Of a DNA stretch of 15,221 nt, positions 6,999 to 14,956 are shown one piece after another. Both the position numbers and the translations under genes were made by a program. The notes below the pieces were generated by a model. It was not told where the DNA came from, made no database searches, and worked only from the letters and a program-made list of their open reading frames with translations. This stretch comes from Proteobacteria bacterium UBA6908 (GTDB lineage Bacteria; Pseudomonadota; Gammaproteobacteria; Acidiferrobacterales; UBA6901), in assembly GCA_002451085.1 (NCBI GenBank), contig DKBE01000044.1, positions 19,733 to 34,953 of the forward strand. The letters are read 5' to 3'. Within the stretch, counting starts at the first letter, position 1. The number at the start of each line of letters is the position of its first letter.

Positions 6999-8792
6999 AT
7001 GCCAGATTCTAACGATAAACCGGCCCGACCTGCTGCTTCGCACCTGCCGGGCCTGTGTATGGTGTTGCTGCTGTTCCTAACACCGCCGGTCGCGGCGATT
7101 GAAGTCACCGTTGAGGGCCTTCCGAAGGCACTGCAAGAGTCAGTGCTTGCACAGCTCAGCATCGAACAGCACAAACGTGAATCCGGTCTGAGCCCGGCCG
7201 CGATCCGCGCGCTGCATAAGCGTGCCGTAGGGGAGATTCGTGACGCCCTGAAGCCGCGCGGCTACTATCGTGCACTAGTCGACTCGGAGCTCACGAGTGG
7301 TAAAGAAGGCTACGTCGCGCGCTATCGGGTAGATTTGGGACCGGCACTGCCCATCGGCACACTCGACGTGCGGGTTACGGGCGATGGGCTGAACGATCCG
7401 ATAATCGCGGCACTACTCGATGATTTTCCGCTGCGCCTGGGCGATGCGCTTGACCACGAGCGCTACGAGGCAGCCAAAAATCAGCTCGCGCACCTCGGCG
7501 CGGATCGCGGGTATCTTGACGCCGTGCTCACTCGCCATGAGGTACAGGTTGACCTGGTGACCTATACGGCGAACGTGGTGCTGCACTATGAAACCGGAGC
7601 CCGTTACCGGTTCGGTAACGTGGAATTCGAATCCGGCAGCGGTCTCGACCCGCAACTGCTCGCGCGCTATGTACCGTTTTCCGCCGGCGAGCCATTTGAT
7701 GCCGGGCAACTCATCGAATTCCGGCGCGGTCTGGTCGATAGTGATTATTTCCAGTTGATCGAGGTGACACCACGCCGCGATCTGGCGGTAGACCGTGAGG
7801 TGCCAATCAAGGTGAAGCTCGTGCCGCGGCCACCCAACAAGTACACGTTCGGTCTCGGTTATGGCACCGACACCGGAGTGCGCGGCAAGGCCGGTTGGGA
7901 AATCCGCCAGCTGAACGAGGCCGGCCATCGGCTCTTCAACGAGGTTAATGCCTCTCAGGTGCGTAGTGACCTCACCGTTCGCTATATCGTCCCGGTGCAG
8001 GATCCACGCACCGATCAGTTGATGTACAGCATCGGCGCCGTCTCCGAATACCCGGATACCAGCGAAAGCACCCGCGTCACCGCCGGCGTTGCGTACACGC
8101 AGTCGAACGGAATCTGGCGCCTGACCGAGGGGCGCATCGCCGGCTGGCGCAGTACCTACGGGCTCAATTACTGGCGTGAGCGCTGGGAGACCGGCAGTGA
8201 AAACGGACGCACGACATTGATCTTGCCGACGGTGAGCTGGATGTACCTCAACACGGACAACCGACTCGTCACGAGCCGTGGCTGGCGTGCCCAGCTGGAC
8301 CTGCGCGGCTCCAGCACGTCGCTGGCCTCGGACGTGACCTTTGGGCAGGCACGCCTCCAGACAAAACTCATTGAGCCACTGGGCGATCGCGGCCGGGTCA
8401 TCGCCCGTCTGGAGGCGGGGGCGACCTGGACCGACGATTTTTCAGTGTTGCCGTCGAGCCTGCGTTTTTATGCCGGTGGTGACCAGAGCGTGCGAGGTTA
8501 TGCCTACAATTCCCTCGGTCCCAAGGACCTCAATGGCCAGGTGATAGGCGGACCAAATCTGCTCGTTGGTAGCCTGGAGTATGAGCATCGTATTCTCGAG
8601 AAATGGAGCCTGGCCACGTTCTATGACGTCGGCAACGCCATGGAGGGATTCGATGGCCCGTATTTCAGCGGTGCCGGTGTGGGGCTGCACTGGAAGTCGC
8701 CCATCGGGTTGATCCGCCTGGATGTGGCTGTCGCACTGACGCCCGAGGACCGTCCTTGGCGTCTCCATGTGGTGATCGGTCCCGACCTGTGA
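6999..8792 (+). CDS. tamA: TamA, outer-membrane Omp85 protein of the translocation and assembly module
   Basis: 597-residue Omp85-family protein. With TamB it spans the periplasm and helps place certain outer-membrane proteins; recent work on the family also links TamB-like proteins to lipid transport. Seen: a signal peptide with a hydrophobic core (about 19-28) and VAA cleavage near residue 33; three POTRA-like domains over about 34-268; then a 16-strand-type barrel to the C-terminus. The barrel carries the Omp85 signature GGDQSVRGY (493-501) and a WKSPIGLIRLDVA strand near the end. The length is normal for TamA. An in-frame TGA two codons upstream means the ORF cannot start earlier than 6999. 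No good ribosome site precedes this ATG, and the next Met (residue 21) would spoil the signal peptide. The stop overlaps the GTG start of tamB, so the pair is translationally coupled. Confidence 0.92.
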   Translation: MPDSNDKPARPAASHLPGLCMVLLLFLTPPVAAIEVTVEGLPKALQESVLAQLSIEQHKRESGLSPAAIRALHKRAVGEIRDALKPRGYYRALVDSELTSGKEGYVARYRVDLGPALPIGTLDVRVTGDGLNDPIIAALLDDFPLRLGDALDHERYEAAKNQLAHLGADRGYLDAVLTRHEVQVDLVTYTANVVLHYETGARYRFGNVEFESGSGLDPQLLARYVPFSAGEPFDAGQLIEFRRGLVDSDYFQLIEVTPRRDLAVDREVPIKVKLVPRPPNKYTFGLGYGTDTGVRGKAGWEIRQLNEAGHRLFNEVNASQVRSDLTVRYIVPVQDPRTDQLMYSIGAVSEYPDTSESTRVTAGVAYTQSNGIWRLTEGRIAGWRSTYGLNYWRERWETGSENGRTTLILPTVSWMYLNTDNRLVTSRGWRAQLDLRGSSTSLASDVTFGQARLQTKLIEPLGDRGRVIARLEAGATWTDDFSVLPSSLRFYAGGDQSVRGYAYNSLGPKDLNGQVIGGPNLLVGSLEYEHRILEKWSLATFYDVGNAMEGFDGPYFSGAGVGLHWKSPIGLIRLDVAVALTPEDRPWRLHVVIGPDL

Positions 8793-11700
8793 AGCGCACA
8801 CTGCTTGTCTTCGCCGCCATCCTGGCCGTACTCGTGCTTGGGATGACAGCACTGATCTCGAGTGACGGGGCATTGCGCTGGGTGTTCGCGCGGGTTGCCG
8901 CCACAACCCCCGGTGAGTTGCGAGTAGAGACATTGCAGGGCAATTTGCTGGGCCCGATCCACGCGCGCAATATCGTTTATCGGGATACGCACACCAGCTT
9001 TCACATTGGCGAGCTGGTGTTCGATTGGCAGCCGGCTGCGCTGTTGCGCGCGACTTTCCGCATCACTCGCCTCGATATGGATGATATTCAGCTGGACCGG
9101 CGTAGTACACCCGCGAGTGCTGCTCCATCGCAACGATTCGTCCTACCGATGCGTGTGGAGCTGGACTCGGCCCGGCTGACCCGTGCGGCGTTGACACTTG
9201 ATGAGGGAGAACCGTTGACGCTGGCACGCGCTGAGTTGAGCGGCAATGGATTGGGGACAAGCTTGCGGCTGGAAAAATTTCAACTGGAAGCCGAGCGGTA
9301 CACTGTTTCATCCGCGGGAAGTCTCGAGTTGAAACCACCGTACCGGGTCGATCTCGATCTGCACTGGTTCGCGCGCCTGTCAACGCTTGCACCGATCTCC
9401 GGCAATGGTTGGGTGCGGGGCGACAGTCGCGCACTGGCAACCGAACAGCAACTGGCCCCTCCGTGGGACACACGTCTCAAGGGGGCGGTGAACGACTTGT
9501 TCGGCACCAGCCGCTGGCAGGCAACCCTGACAATCAACGGTCTCAATCCGGCGATGTTACAGAAAAGCTGGCCGGTGGCCGCCCTGCACGCCGAGCTCGA
9601 GGCCGAGGGAGATCTCCGGCAACTTGCCGCACACGGTCGTATCGGGGTCACGCATGCTGGCCGTGTGCTCGATGGCGAAGTGGATGTCCGTGCGACGGAG
9701 TCCGGTGTGACGCTAGAGGCGCTGACGCTGCGTGAGCGTGATGGCGAAGCCATGGCAACCGTTATGGGTACGTGGCAACCGGGGGCGGTCGCGCCGCTGG
9801 CACTGAAAGGCACCTGGAGATCACTGCGCTGGCCCTTGACCGATACGCTCCAGGCGCTCAGCCCGAAGGGACAGCTCACGATCGATGGTTCCTTCCAACG
9901 CTATCACCTTGGACTCGACGGGATGCTGGAGCTGGCGGGTTCGGTACGCACCCGACCGATGCATGTCGCCGGCGATCTGACGGCCGCGGGCGAGCAATAC
10001 ACGCTGCAGGGTTTCAGTCTGAGTGGCGGCCAGGCGAAGTTCACGGCAAGCGGGCACGTCGATCAGCATTGGGGCCTCGCGTGGCAACTGACGGCACCGA
10101 ATCTTGGTGAGGCGTTGCCAGACGCCAGTGGTCAGGTGACGGCGAGTGGCCGGTTTAGTGGTGCACGTCACCAGCCGATGATCAGCATGCAAATCAATGC
10201 ACGGGATTTCGCCTGGCGGGATGATCGGATTGCCAAGCTGGACTCAATCATTGAAATCGATCTTGCCGATCAAACGGACTCGTATCTGACCTGGCAGACC
10301 GACGGGCTCCGGGTACGCGATGTCATTCTCGATCACCTCGAAATCGCTGCACACGGGAGGAGGCACGCTCATCAGCTGAGTGCCAGCCTGCGACATGCCG
10401 ATATGGACGCATCCCTGCAGGCCTCCGGCAGTCTGCGGGAACGGCGTTGGTATGGTTCGTTGCTCGACAGCGAGTACGGCAATTCCCGCATCGGCCGCTG
10501 GCATCAGCGGGAAGCCGCAACGATCGAGATTGGAGGCGATGCCTTCGCGCTCATGCCGCTGTGCCTGGACCAGGAGACACACCACATCTGTGTGAATGGA
10601 GCGTGGCGCCAGGCACAAGGCGGGCAAGCCAGCGTTCAACTTGCTGGTGTGCCGCTCGCGCTGCTTGAGCCGGTCATCGGTGAAGCGCAACTCGAAGGTC
10701 GCGTGGACGGACAGTCGCATCTGACCGTCAAGGCCAACGGCGAGCTGAATGGCGAACTCGCCGTGGCCACGAGGGCAGGAACGTTGCAGCTGGGGGAGTC
10801 GACGACGGCCATTGGTTTCGACCACATCATGCTCCAGGCTGCCGCGGCAGTTGACCGTTTGCAGATGAAGGCGGCGCTCACGCTGACGAATGCCGGTGCC
10901 GCCCATGCGGAGCTGGACATGCCGTTTGCGCCATTCAAGGCCAGGCCAGCCGGCGAGCAAGGACTGCGGGGAACGCTACAGGCGCAGCTCAATGAGATGG
11001 AATGGCTCACCCTGTTTGTGCCGGAGCTGCTGCAGCCGCGCGGGCGCCTGCAGCTGCAGGCAGAATTGGGTGGGCGGATTGACCAGCCGGAGGTCCGGGG
11101 CGAGGCCAAACTGGAAGCGGGCCGTGCCGGGATTGCCGGTCTCGGCATCACCTTTGAAGACGTGCGCGCGAGTGTCCGCAGCGATGGAGCGCGTCGCCTC
11201 ATTGTCCAGGGGGAAGGGCGTTCGGGACCGGGCACGCTGAAGATCGATGGACACGTCGAGCTGGGTGCCGAGATGCCATGGCGCGCGCAGCTTCAGTTAC
11301 AGGGTCAGGACGTCGAGGCCATACACTTGCCCGAGTACACCCTGGTCGGTTCTCCCGACATACAACTCAAGGTGCAACCACGTGCCCTGGAGCTGGACGG
11401 CACCATGAATGTGACGCGCGCACTGGTGGCCCCTCGCGCATTGCGCGCCGGTGCCAAAAGTTCGCCGGATGTGGTTGTGCTCGGGGACGGTCCGGAAGTT
11501 CGAGAGGAACGCACGGCCGTGACCGCCAACGTACGCGTGATACTTGGTAAACAGGTGCGTGTGTCAACCTATAATGTTGACGCGTTTGTTGAGGGGGATA
11601 TTACCTTGCACGACAGGCCCGGCCAGCCGACGATGGCGAGTGGTGAGCTGCGGGTGGAGCGTGGCACCTATCGCGCCTATGGCAAGGATCTGAACATCGA

Positions 11701-12214
11701 CCGCGGCCGCCTGATCTTTACCGGTGGGCCGGTCGACGACCCGGATGTTGATTTACGTGCCGTACGACGTGTGGAAAACGTCACCGCCGGCATACAGGCG
11801 AGCGGTCGCTTGCAGAAGCCGGAAGTGACCCTGTTCTCGGAGCCGCCGCTCGACCAGACCAACATCCTGTCGTACATCGTCTTTGGTACATCGGCACAGC
11901 AAAGTGGCAGCTCGGAAAATGCCTGGTTGACCCAGGCCGTCTCGGCGCTCGCGCTTGCCACAGGCGAAGGCGTAATGCGAGGCGTGGGGGGTGCGTTCGG
12001 TATCGAGGATGTGCGGATCGCGAGCACCGCCGGTGCCACCAGCGTGATGCTGGGCACCTACCTGTCGCCGCGCCTGTACGTGTCGTATGGGATTGGCCTG
12101 TTTGAGACCGGCAACAGCCTGCGCCTGCGCTACGATCTCAGTGAGCACTGGCAGATTCAGACCGACACCGGCGAGAACACGGGTGCCGACATCCTGTACA
12201 AGATCGAACGCTGA
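8789..12214 (+). CDS. tamB: TamB, inner-membrane-anchored translocation and assembly module protein
   Basis: 1141-residue AsmA/TamB-superfamily protein, partner of TamA. I chose the GTG at 8789, which overlaps the tamA stop as GTGA and gives an N-terminus of KRTLLVF followed by a single hydrophobic anchor (about 3-22). The ATG at 8756 in the same frame would add 11 residues, place a charged stretch before the anchor and lie inside tamA. After the anchor come long repetitive beta-rich segments (about 30-780), consistent with the hydrophobic-groove beta-taco fold. The conserved TamB C-terminal (DUF490) domain (about 790-1141) includes GELRVERGTYRAYGKDLNI, LDQTNILSYIVFG, and a final barrel-like strand region ending in GADILYKIER. 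Somewhat shorter than E. coli TamB but complete. It sits inside the envelope, facing the periplasm. Confidence 0.92.
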   Translation: MKRTLLVFAAILAVLVLGMTALISSDGALRWVFARVAATTPGELRVETLQGNLLGPIHARNIVYRDTHTSFHIGELVFDWQPAALLRATFRITRLDMDDIQLDRRSTPASAAPSQRFVLPMRVELDSARLTRAALTLDEGEPLTLARAELSGNGLGTSLRLEKFQLEAERYTVSSAGSLELKPPYRVDLDLHWFARLSTLAPISGNGWVRGDSRALATEQQLAPPWDTRLKGAVNDLFGTSRWQATLTINGLNPAMLQKSWPVAALHAELEAEGDLRQLAAHGRIGVTHAGRVLDGEVDVRATESGVTLEALTLRERDGEAMATVMGTWQPGAVAPLALKGTWRSLRWPLTDTLQALSPKGQLTIDGSFQRYHLGLDGMLELAGSVRTRPMHVAGDLTAAGEQYTLQGFSLSGGQAKFTASGHVDQHWGLAWQLTAPNLGEALPDASGQVTASGRFSGARHQPMISMQINARDFAWRDDRIAKLDSIIEIDLADQTDSYLTWQTDGLRVRDVILDHLEIAAHGRRHAHQLSASLRHADMDASLQASGSLRERRWYGSLLDSEYGNSRIGRWHQREAATIEIGGDAFALMPLCLDQETHHICVNGAWRQAQGGQASVQLAGVPLALLEPVIGEAQLEGRVDGQSHLTVKANGELNGELAVATRAGTLQLGESTTAIGFDHIMLQAAAAVDRLQMKAALTLTNAGAAHAELDMPFAPFKARPAGEQGLRGTLQAQLNEMEWLTLFVPELLQPRGRLQLQAELGGRIDQPEVRGEAKLEAGRAGIAGLGITFEDVRASVRSDGARRLIVQGEGRSGPGTLKIDGHVELGAEMPWRAQLQLQGQDVEAIHLPEYTLVGSPDIQLKVQPRALELDGTMNVTRALVAPRALRAGAKSSPDVVVLGDGPEVREERTAVTANVRVILGKQVRVSTYNVDAFVEGDITLHDRPGQPTMASGELRVERGTYRAYGKDLNIDRGRLIFTGGPVDDPDVDLRAVRRVENVTAGIQASGRLQKPEVTLFSEPPLDQTNILSYIVFGTSAQQSGSSENAWLTQAVSALALATGEGVMRGVGGAFGIEDVRIASTAGATSVMLGTYLSPRLYVSYGIGLFETGNSLRLRYDLSEHWQIQTDTGENTGADILYKIER

Positions 12215-12237
12215 CACTGAACCACCGCCAGTGTGCG
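12209..12237 (+). terminator. Weak hairpin at the end of tamB
   Basis: ACACTG (12214-12219) pairs with CAGTGT (12229-12234), and CGC (12209-12211) pairs with GCG (12235-12237) past a two-base bulge. It overlaps the tamB stop and has no T-run after it, so intrinsic termination is doubtful. Confidence 0.25.
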
Positions 12238-12270
12238 CGATAACGGGTTTGTGTGACCGGACGATTGGCG

Positions 12271-12300
12271 ATGACTTTCGAGAACGGTGGTGCCTATACT
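12271..12300 (+). promoter_or_regulatory. Putative promoter of the OmpA-family lipoprotein gene
   Basis: ATGACT (12271-12276, four of six consensus bases) and TATACT (12295-12300, five of six) are 18 bases apart in the 184-base gap after tamB. The expected transcript start leaves a leader of roughly 90 bases before the ATG at 12399. Assigned by hexamer match only. Confidence 0.4.
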
Positions 12301-12384
12301 GCCCGGATTGCGGGTCATGGCGTCTTCATCGAAGTCACGTGCCTGTCCTGCAGTTGAGTCTCGGGAACATTTCATTGGCAATGC

Positions 12385-12392
12385 TAAGGAGG
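12385..12392 (+). promoter_or_regulatory. Strong Shine-Dalgarno site that fixes the lipoprotein start
   Basis: TAAGGAGG lies six bases before the ATG at 12399. The reading frame is open far upstream, to 12087 inside tamB, but this site together with the lipoprotein signal immediately after 12399 settles the start. Confidence 0.85.
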
Positions 12393-12398
12393 CCAGTC

Positions 12399-13082
12399 AT
12401 GAATCGGTATCTATTGGTTTCGGTGGTTGTGGTGATGTCCGCGGTGATGAGCGGATGTGTCAGCACCGGCAAGTACGAACAGCTCGAGGCCGACAAGAAT
12501 CAGGAGATTGCCGGCTTGAAGAAGGACAAGACCTCGTTGCAACAGCAGGTTGCGGCGCTGGAACAGCACAAGGCGGCGCTGGAAACCACCAGCCAGCAGC
12601 GCCAGGCGCAATATGACGCCCTGGTGAAGAAGCTTTCGTCCGAAGTGGAACAGGGTCAGCTCAAGGTGCGGCAATACCAGAATATGCTGACCGTGGACGT
12701 GGCCGAGCAGATCTTTTTTGACTCCGGACGCGCGGTGCTGAAGGACAGCGGCAAGGAGGTGCTGAAGAAGGTCGGGGAAGCACTCAAATCCTACGAGAAC
12801 AAGGTGATCCGGGTCGTGGGATATACCGACAACGTGCCCATCTCCAAGTCCATCCAGAACGTCTACCCGACAAACTGGGAGTTGTCGGTGGCGCGCGCCA
12901 CCAATGTCGTGCGCTTCCTGCAGGACGTCGGTGTGCCACCCGAGCGTCTGGTCGCGTCCGGGCGTGGCGAGTTTGCCCCGATTGCCCCGAACGATACTCC
13001 GGAAGGGCGGCAGAAAAACCGCCGCATCGAGATCATCCTGATCGATCAGAGCCTGTCCGAGGAGATGTCCAAAAATCGGTGA
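12399..13082 (+). CDS. OmpA-family peptidoglycan-associated lipoprotein
   Basis: 227-residue envelope protein. The signal sequence ends in a lipobox-like VMSGC with the lipidated Cys at residue 20. A Lys/Gln/Glu-rich coiled coil (about 24-85, with LEADKNQEIAGLKKDK and related heptads) separates it from a C-terminal OmpA domain (about 95-218). That domain starts with IFFDSGRAVLKDSGKEVL, has GYTDNVPI where most members read GHTDN, then NWELSVARATNVVRFL and GRQKNRRIEIIL. The Asp of TDN and the Arg of NRRIEI, which contact diaminopimelate in this family, are present. It should anchor the outer membrane to peptidoglycan across the coiled-coil spacer. It is transcribed alone, 184 bases after tamB, and converges on a minus-strand gene across a hairpin. 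Domain order resembles Pal/YiaD-type proteins; a specific symbol is not justified. Confidence 0.9.
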   Translation: MNRYLLVSVVVVMSAVMSGCVSTGKYEQLEADKNQEIAGLKKDKTSLQQQVAALEQHKAALETTSQQRQAQYDALVKKLSSEVEQGQLKVRQYQNMLTVDVAEQIFFDSGRAVLKDSGKEVLKKVGEALKSYENKVIRVVGYTDNVPISKSIQNVYPTNWELSVARATNVVRFLQDVGVPPERLVASGRGEFAPIAPNDTPEGRQKNRRIEIILIDQSLSEEMSKNR

Positions 13083-13170
13083 TCGCCGTTTCCGACTTGC
13101 GCCCGCCGCCGATCACCTTGCGCGGCACATGATTCATGTTTCGATGATTTGGTTATTTCTGATAATTACA

Positions 13171-13214
13171 GGTTGTCTGCCACCTCTGATGCCTGTCAGG
13201 TGAGGCAGACAACC
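13171..13214. terminator. Strong hairpin terminator between convergent genes
   Basis: GGTTGTCTGCC (13171-13181) and GGCAGACAACC (13204-13214) form an 11-bp perfect stem. An inner ACCT/AGGT or CTGA/TCAG pairing shortens the loop. The stem touches the stop codon of the minus-strand small gene (13215) and lies 88 bases after the lipoprotein stop, so it probably terminates both transcripts. Neither side has a long T-run, so it may also act by stabilising mRNA ends. Confidence 0.7.
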
Positions 13215-13427
13215 TTAGCGTTTCAGCCAGCGCCAGATCAGGTAGATCCCCAGTACCACTTCGATCACGCCGAGGCCCATGACGGTCCCACCCTCCAGGA
13301 TCGGGGAATCCCCAAGACGTACCTTGCCGTATAGTTTCTGAGTCCACACGTGTTGCAGGCCGGCGTAGACGAGAATACCGCCAATGACGATCCAGGCGTA
13401 GCGGTGGATGTTCGTGTTCTTTCGCAT
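13215..13427 (-). CDS. Small two-helix membrane protein of unknown function
   Basis: 70-residue protein that I do not recognise. Seen: a basic start (MRKNTNIHR), a first hydrophobic helix (about YAWIVIGGILVYAGLQHVW), a polar connection (TQKLYGKVRLGDSPILEGG), a second helix (GLGVIEVVLGIYLIW) and a basic end (RWLKR). Positive-inside reasoning puts both ends in the cytoplasm. The ATG at 13427 has AGGA six bases upstream; an ATG at 13445 in the same frame would add six residues but has a poorer site. It lies 24 bases after the UPF0149 gene and probably shares its transcript. The helix composition and operon position make it a credible gene despite its size. Confidence 0.65.
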   Translation of the reverse strand: MRKNTNIHRYAWIVIGGILVYAGLQHVWTQKLYGKVRLGDSPILEGGTVMGLGVIEVVLGIYLIWRWLKR

Positions 13428-13451
13428 GCAGCGTCCTGATGTCATTCCACG

Positions 13452-14006
13452 TTAGTGCCGGCCTTCGATCTGCCAGTAGCGAAACACCACTTCGGCAGCA
13501 TTGGGCAGGGCATCGCACAGCTGTGCATACACCGGGTCCGGCAGGCCGCGAATGTCAGCCAGCTGGAAGATCAGGCGCAACGGGACGTGCAGGGTGGCAC
13601 GGGCGCTGCGCGACCAGCGCTCACTGAACAGGCCGAAACCGGAAACGAAACCGCGACACCAGTGTTGCGCATCAGCATGCATACCGCCGGCGCGGTCACG
13701 CACGGTTTCGAATACCGGCCGGTAACCGGATTCGCTGCTCAGGCTATGTTCGATCTCACGAAACAGCCGCAGTGCCAAGCCGAGCATTTCATTGGCTTCG
13801 TCGCCGTTTTCGAACACCGGCTCATCAAACATGAGCCGCAGCCATTCCGCGGGCTCCAGGCGCTCTGGCCCGCTCGCCACGGCGGTGAGAAATCCGTGCG
13901 CGTAGGACAGCCCCATGGCTTCCTTCCCGCAGGCTGTGGTATGCAGAAAATGATCGAGGCGCGCGAGATCTGCCGGATTCAGCGGCTGGGCATGTTCAGG
14001 AAGCAT
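13452..14006 (-). CDS. UPF0149 family protein (YecA/YgfB type)
   Basis: 184-residue cytoplasmic protein of the UPF0149 family. The hallmark stretch AHGFLTAVASGPERLEPAEW and the following LMFDEPVF are clear in the N-terminal third, and HADAQHWCRGFVSGFGL is the second conserved segment. The fold is all-helical. YgfB of Pseudomonas affects gene expression, but the family has no general biochemical role. The SEC-type zinc motif found at the C-terminus of some YecA proteins is absent; the protein ends in YWQIEGRH. The ATG at 14006 has no good ribosome site, but no ATG, GTG or TTG exists in frame between it and the gamma-subunit stop, so it is the only normal start. It follows atpG by 95 bases and is probably its own unit or a read-through partner. 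Confidence 0.85.
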   Translation of the reverse strand: MLPEHAQPLNPADLARLDHFLHTTACGKEAMGLSYAHGFLTAVASGPERLEPAEWLRLMFDEPVFENGDEANEMLGLALRLFREIEHSLSSESGYRPVFETVRDRAGGMHADAQHWCRGFVSGFGLFSERWSRSARATLHVPLRLIFQLADIRGLPDPVYAQLCDALPNAAEVVFRYWQIEGRH

Positions 14007-14101
14007 GTGGGCATGCTCGCGCAGCGTTGCAGCAGGGTCAAGCCGCGGTATGGCTGCCGTTTCACTGATTTCCCGCTGGTCCTTTTCGCCACGCCTTCCG
14101 G

Positions 14102-14956
14102 TTACAGGCGTCGTGTGTGGCGAGCGGTCCCCGGCGTGTCGACATTCAGCAGTATCACCTCGATTTCCTCGGTGATTTCCTCCTGGCGCAGTGCGCGGCC
14201 GCGGCGAGCAAGCTCTTCGCGCCGTTCATCGAGATGGCGCAGCGCAGCCTCCAGATGCTGCACGCGTTTCTGGTTTTCCGCCATCAGCGAGGTGTAGAGC
14301 ACCTCGGACAGCACGGCAAACAGATATTGGTCGAGTAGCTTGGCATACAGTACCGAGGGGGGAAGCTGGAGTTGCGGCGGAAGACCCGTGCGCGGTAGTG
14401 CCGGCAAGTTTTCAAACGGAGGAAACAGCGTGCGCTCGCGCAGTTCACCGCCCTCGTTACCGTGATAGATCACGATTAGTGACAACGGCCCATTGGCCTG
14501 TTGGACGCTGGCAATCGATTGCGCCAGGGTGTCCAGTACATTCGCCACCTGCTCCGTGGCACCCGCGCCGTCCAGGGCCGTGATCGGCACCACGTGTTTA
14601 TCGAGGCGAGTATTCAGGCGGTGTCCCACAGCCAGGATGGCATCGGCCTTTTTGGGGCCCCCCGACGGTGGTAGCGCTTGCACAAGGCGGTCGTTGAAAT
14701 CTCCGCAAAACCCGCGCTCGGATCCGATCAGGACATAAGCCTGAGTGGAAAGCGCCGCGGCGGAGCGTGCCTTTGGAAAATGACCGAGTAAATCGGCCGC
14801 CATGGCTTCGATGTCGGTCACCTGACGCTGCTGGATGGCGAGAAAGCGTGCGAGCTTGTGGGTTTCCATGGTGGCGAGTGTCTTCATGGAATGCATGACC
14901 TCATGGATTTCATCGAGGCTGTGCAGGTGCTGCTCAACTTCTCGCCGTGCGCTCAT
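14102..14956 (-). CDS. atpG: F1Fo ATPase gamma subunit, alternative N-ATPase type
   Basis: 284-residue gamma subunit, the rotating central stalk of the F1 motor. It starts with the coiled-coil helix SARREVEQHLHSLDEIHEVM then HSMKTLATMETHKLARFL. YVLIGSERGFCGDFNDRL is the conserved nucleotide-like-fold segment, and LDQYLFAVLSEVLYTSLMAEN begins the C-terminal helix that fills the F1 core. The start at 14956 overlaps the atpA stop as ATGA; a longer frame to 15004 exists but would lie inside atpA. The METHKLARFLAIQ and IGSERGFCGDFN wording, and being the gene after alpha with no beta/epsilon following, match the alternative N-ATPase operon, whose last gene is gamma. In the housekeeping operon beta and epsilon come after gamma; here a UPF0149 gene does. 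N-type enzymes are proposed sodium or proton pumps. Confidence 0.9.
   Translation of the reverse strand: MSARREVEQHLHSLDEIHEVMHSMKTLATMETHKLARFLAIQQRQVTDIEAMAADLLGHFPKARSAAALSTQAYVLIGSERGFCGDFNDRLVQALPPSGGPKKADAILAVGHRLNTRLDKHVVPITALDGAGATEQVANVLDTLAQSIASVQQANGPLSLIVIYHGNEGGELRERTLFPPFENLPALPRTGLPPQLQLPPSVLYAKLLDQYLFAVLSEVLYTSLMAENQKRVQHLEAALRHLDERREELARRGRALRQEEITEEIEVILLNVDTPGTARHTRRL

Noticed and set aside
8756..8788. ATG start for TamB inside tamA
   Set aside because: It would add 11 charged residues before the membrane anchor; the GTG overlapping the tamA stop as GTGA is the more natural coupled start.
12087..12398. 104-residue N-terminal extension of the OmpA-family lipoprotein
   Set aside because: It overlaps tamB, reads as a Cys/Arg-rich shadow, and the strong TAAGGAGG site and lipoprotein signal place the start at 12399.
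13078..13117. 8-bp inverted repeat GGTGATCG/CGATCACC at the lipoprotein stop
   Set aside because: The loop is 24 bases and no T-run follows; the much stronger hairpin at 13171-13214 is a better terminator.
13974..14060. Possible 28-residue leader peptide from a GTG ahead of the UPF0149 gene, minus strand
   Set aside because: An AAGGA precedes it and the product starts KRQPYRG, but it overlaps the UPF0149 start in another frame, has no hydrophobic or attenuator-like content, and such a short frame is expected by chance.
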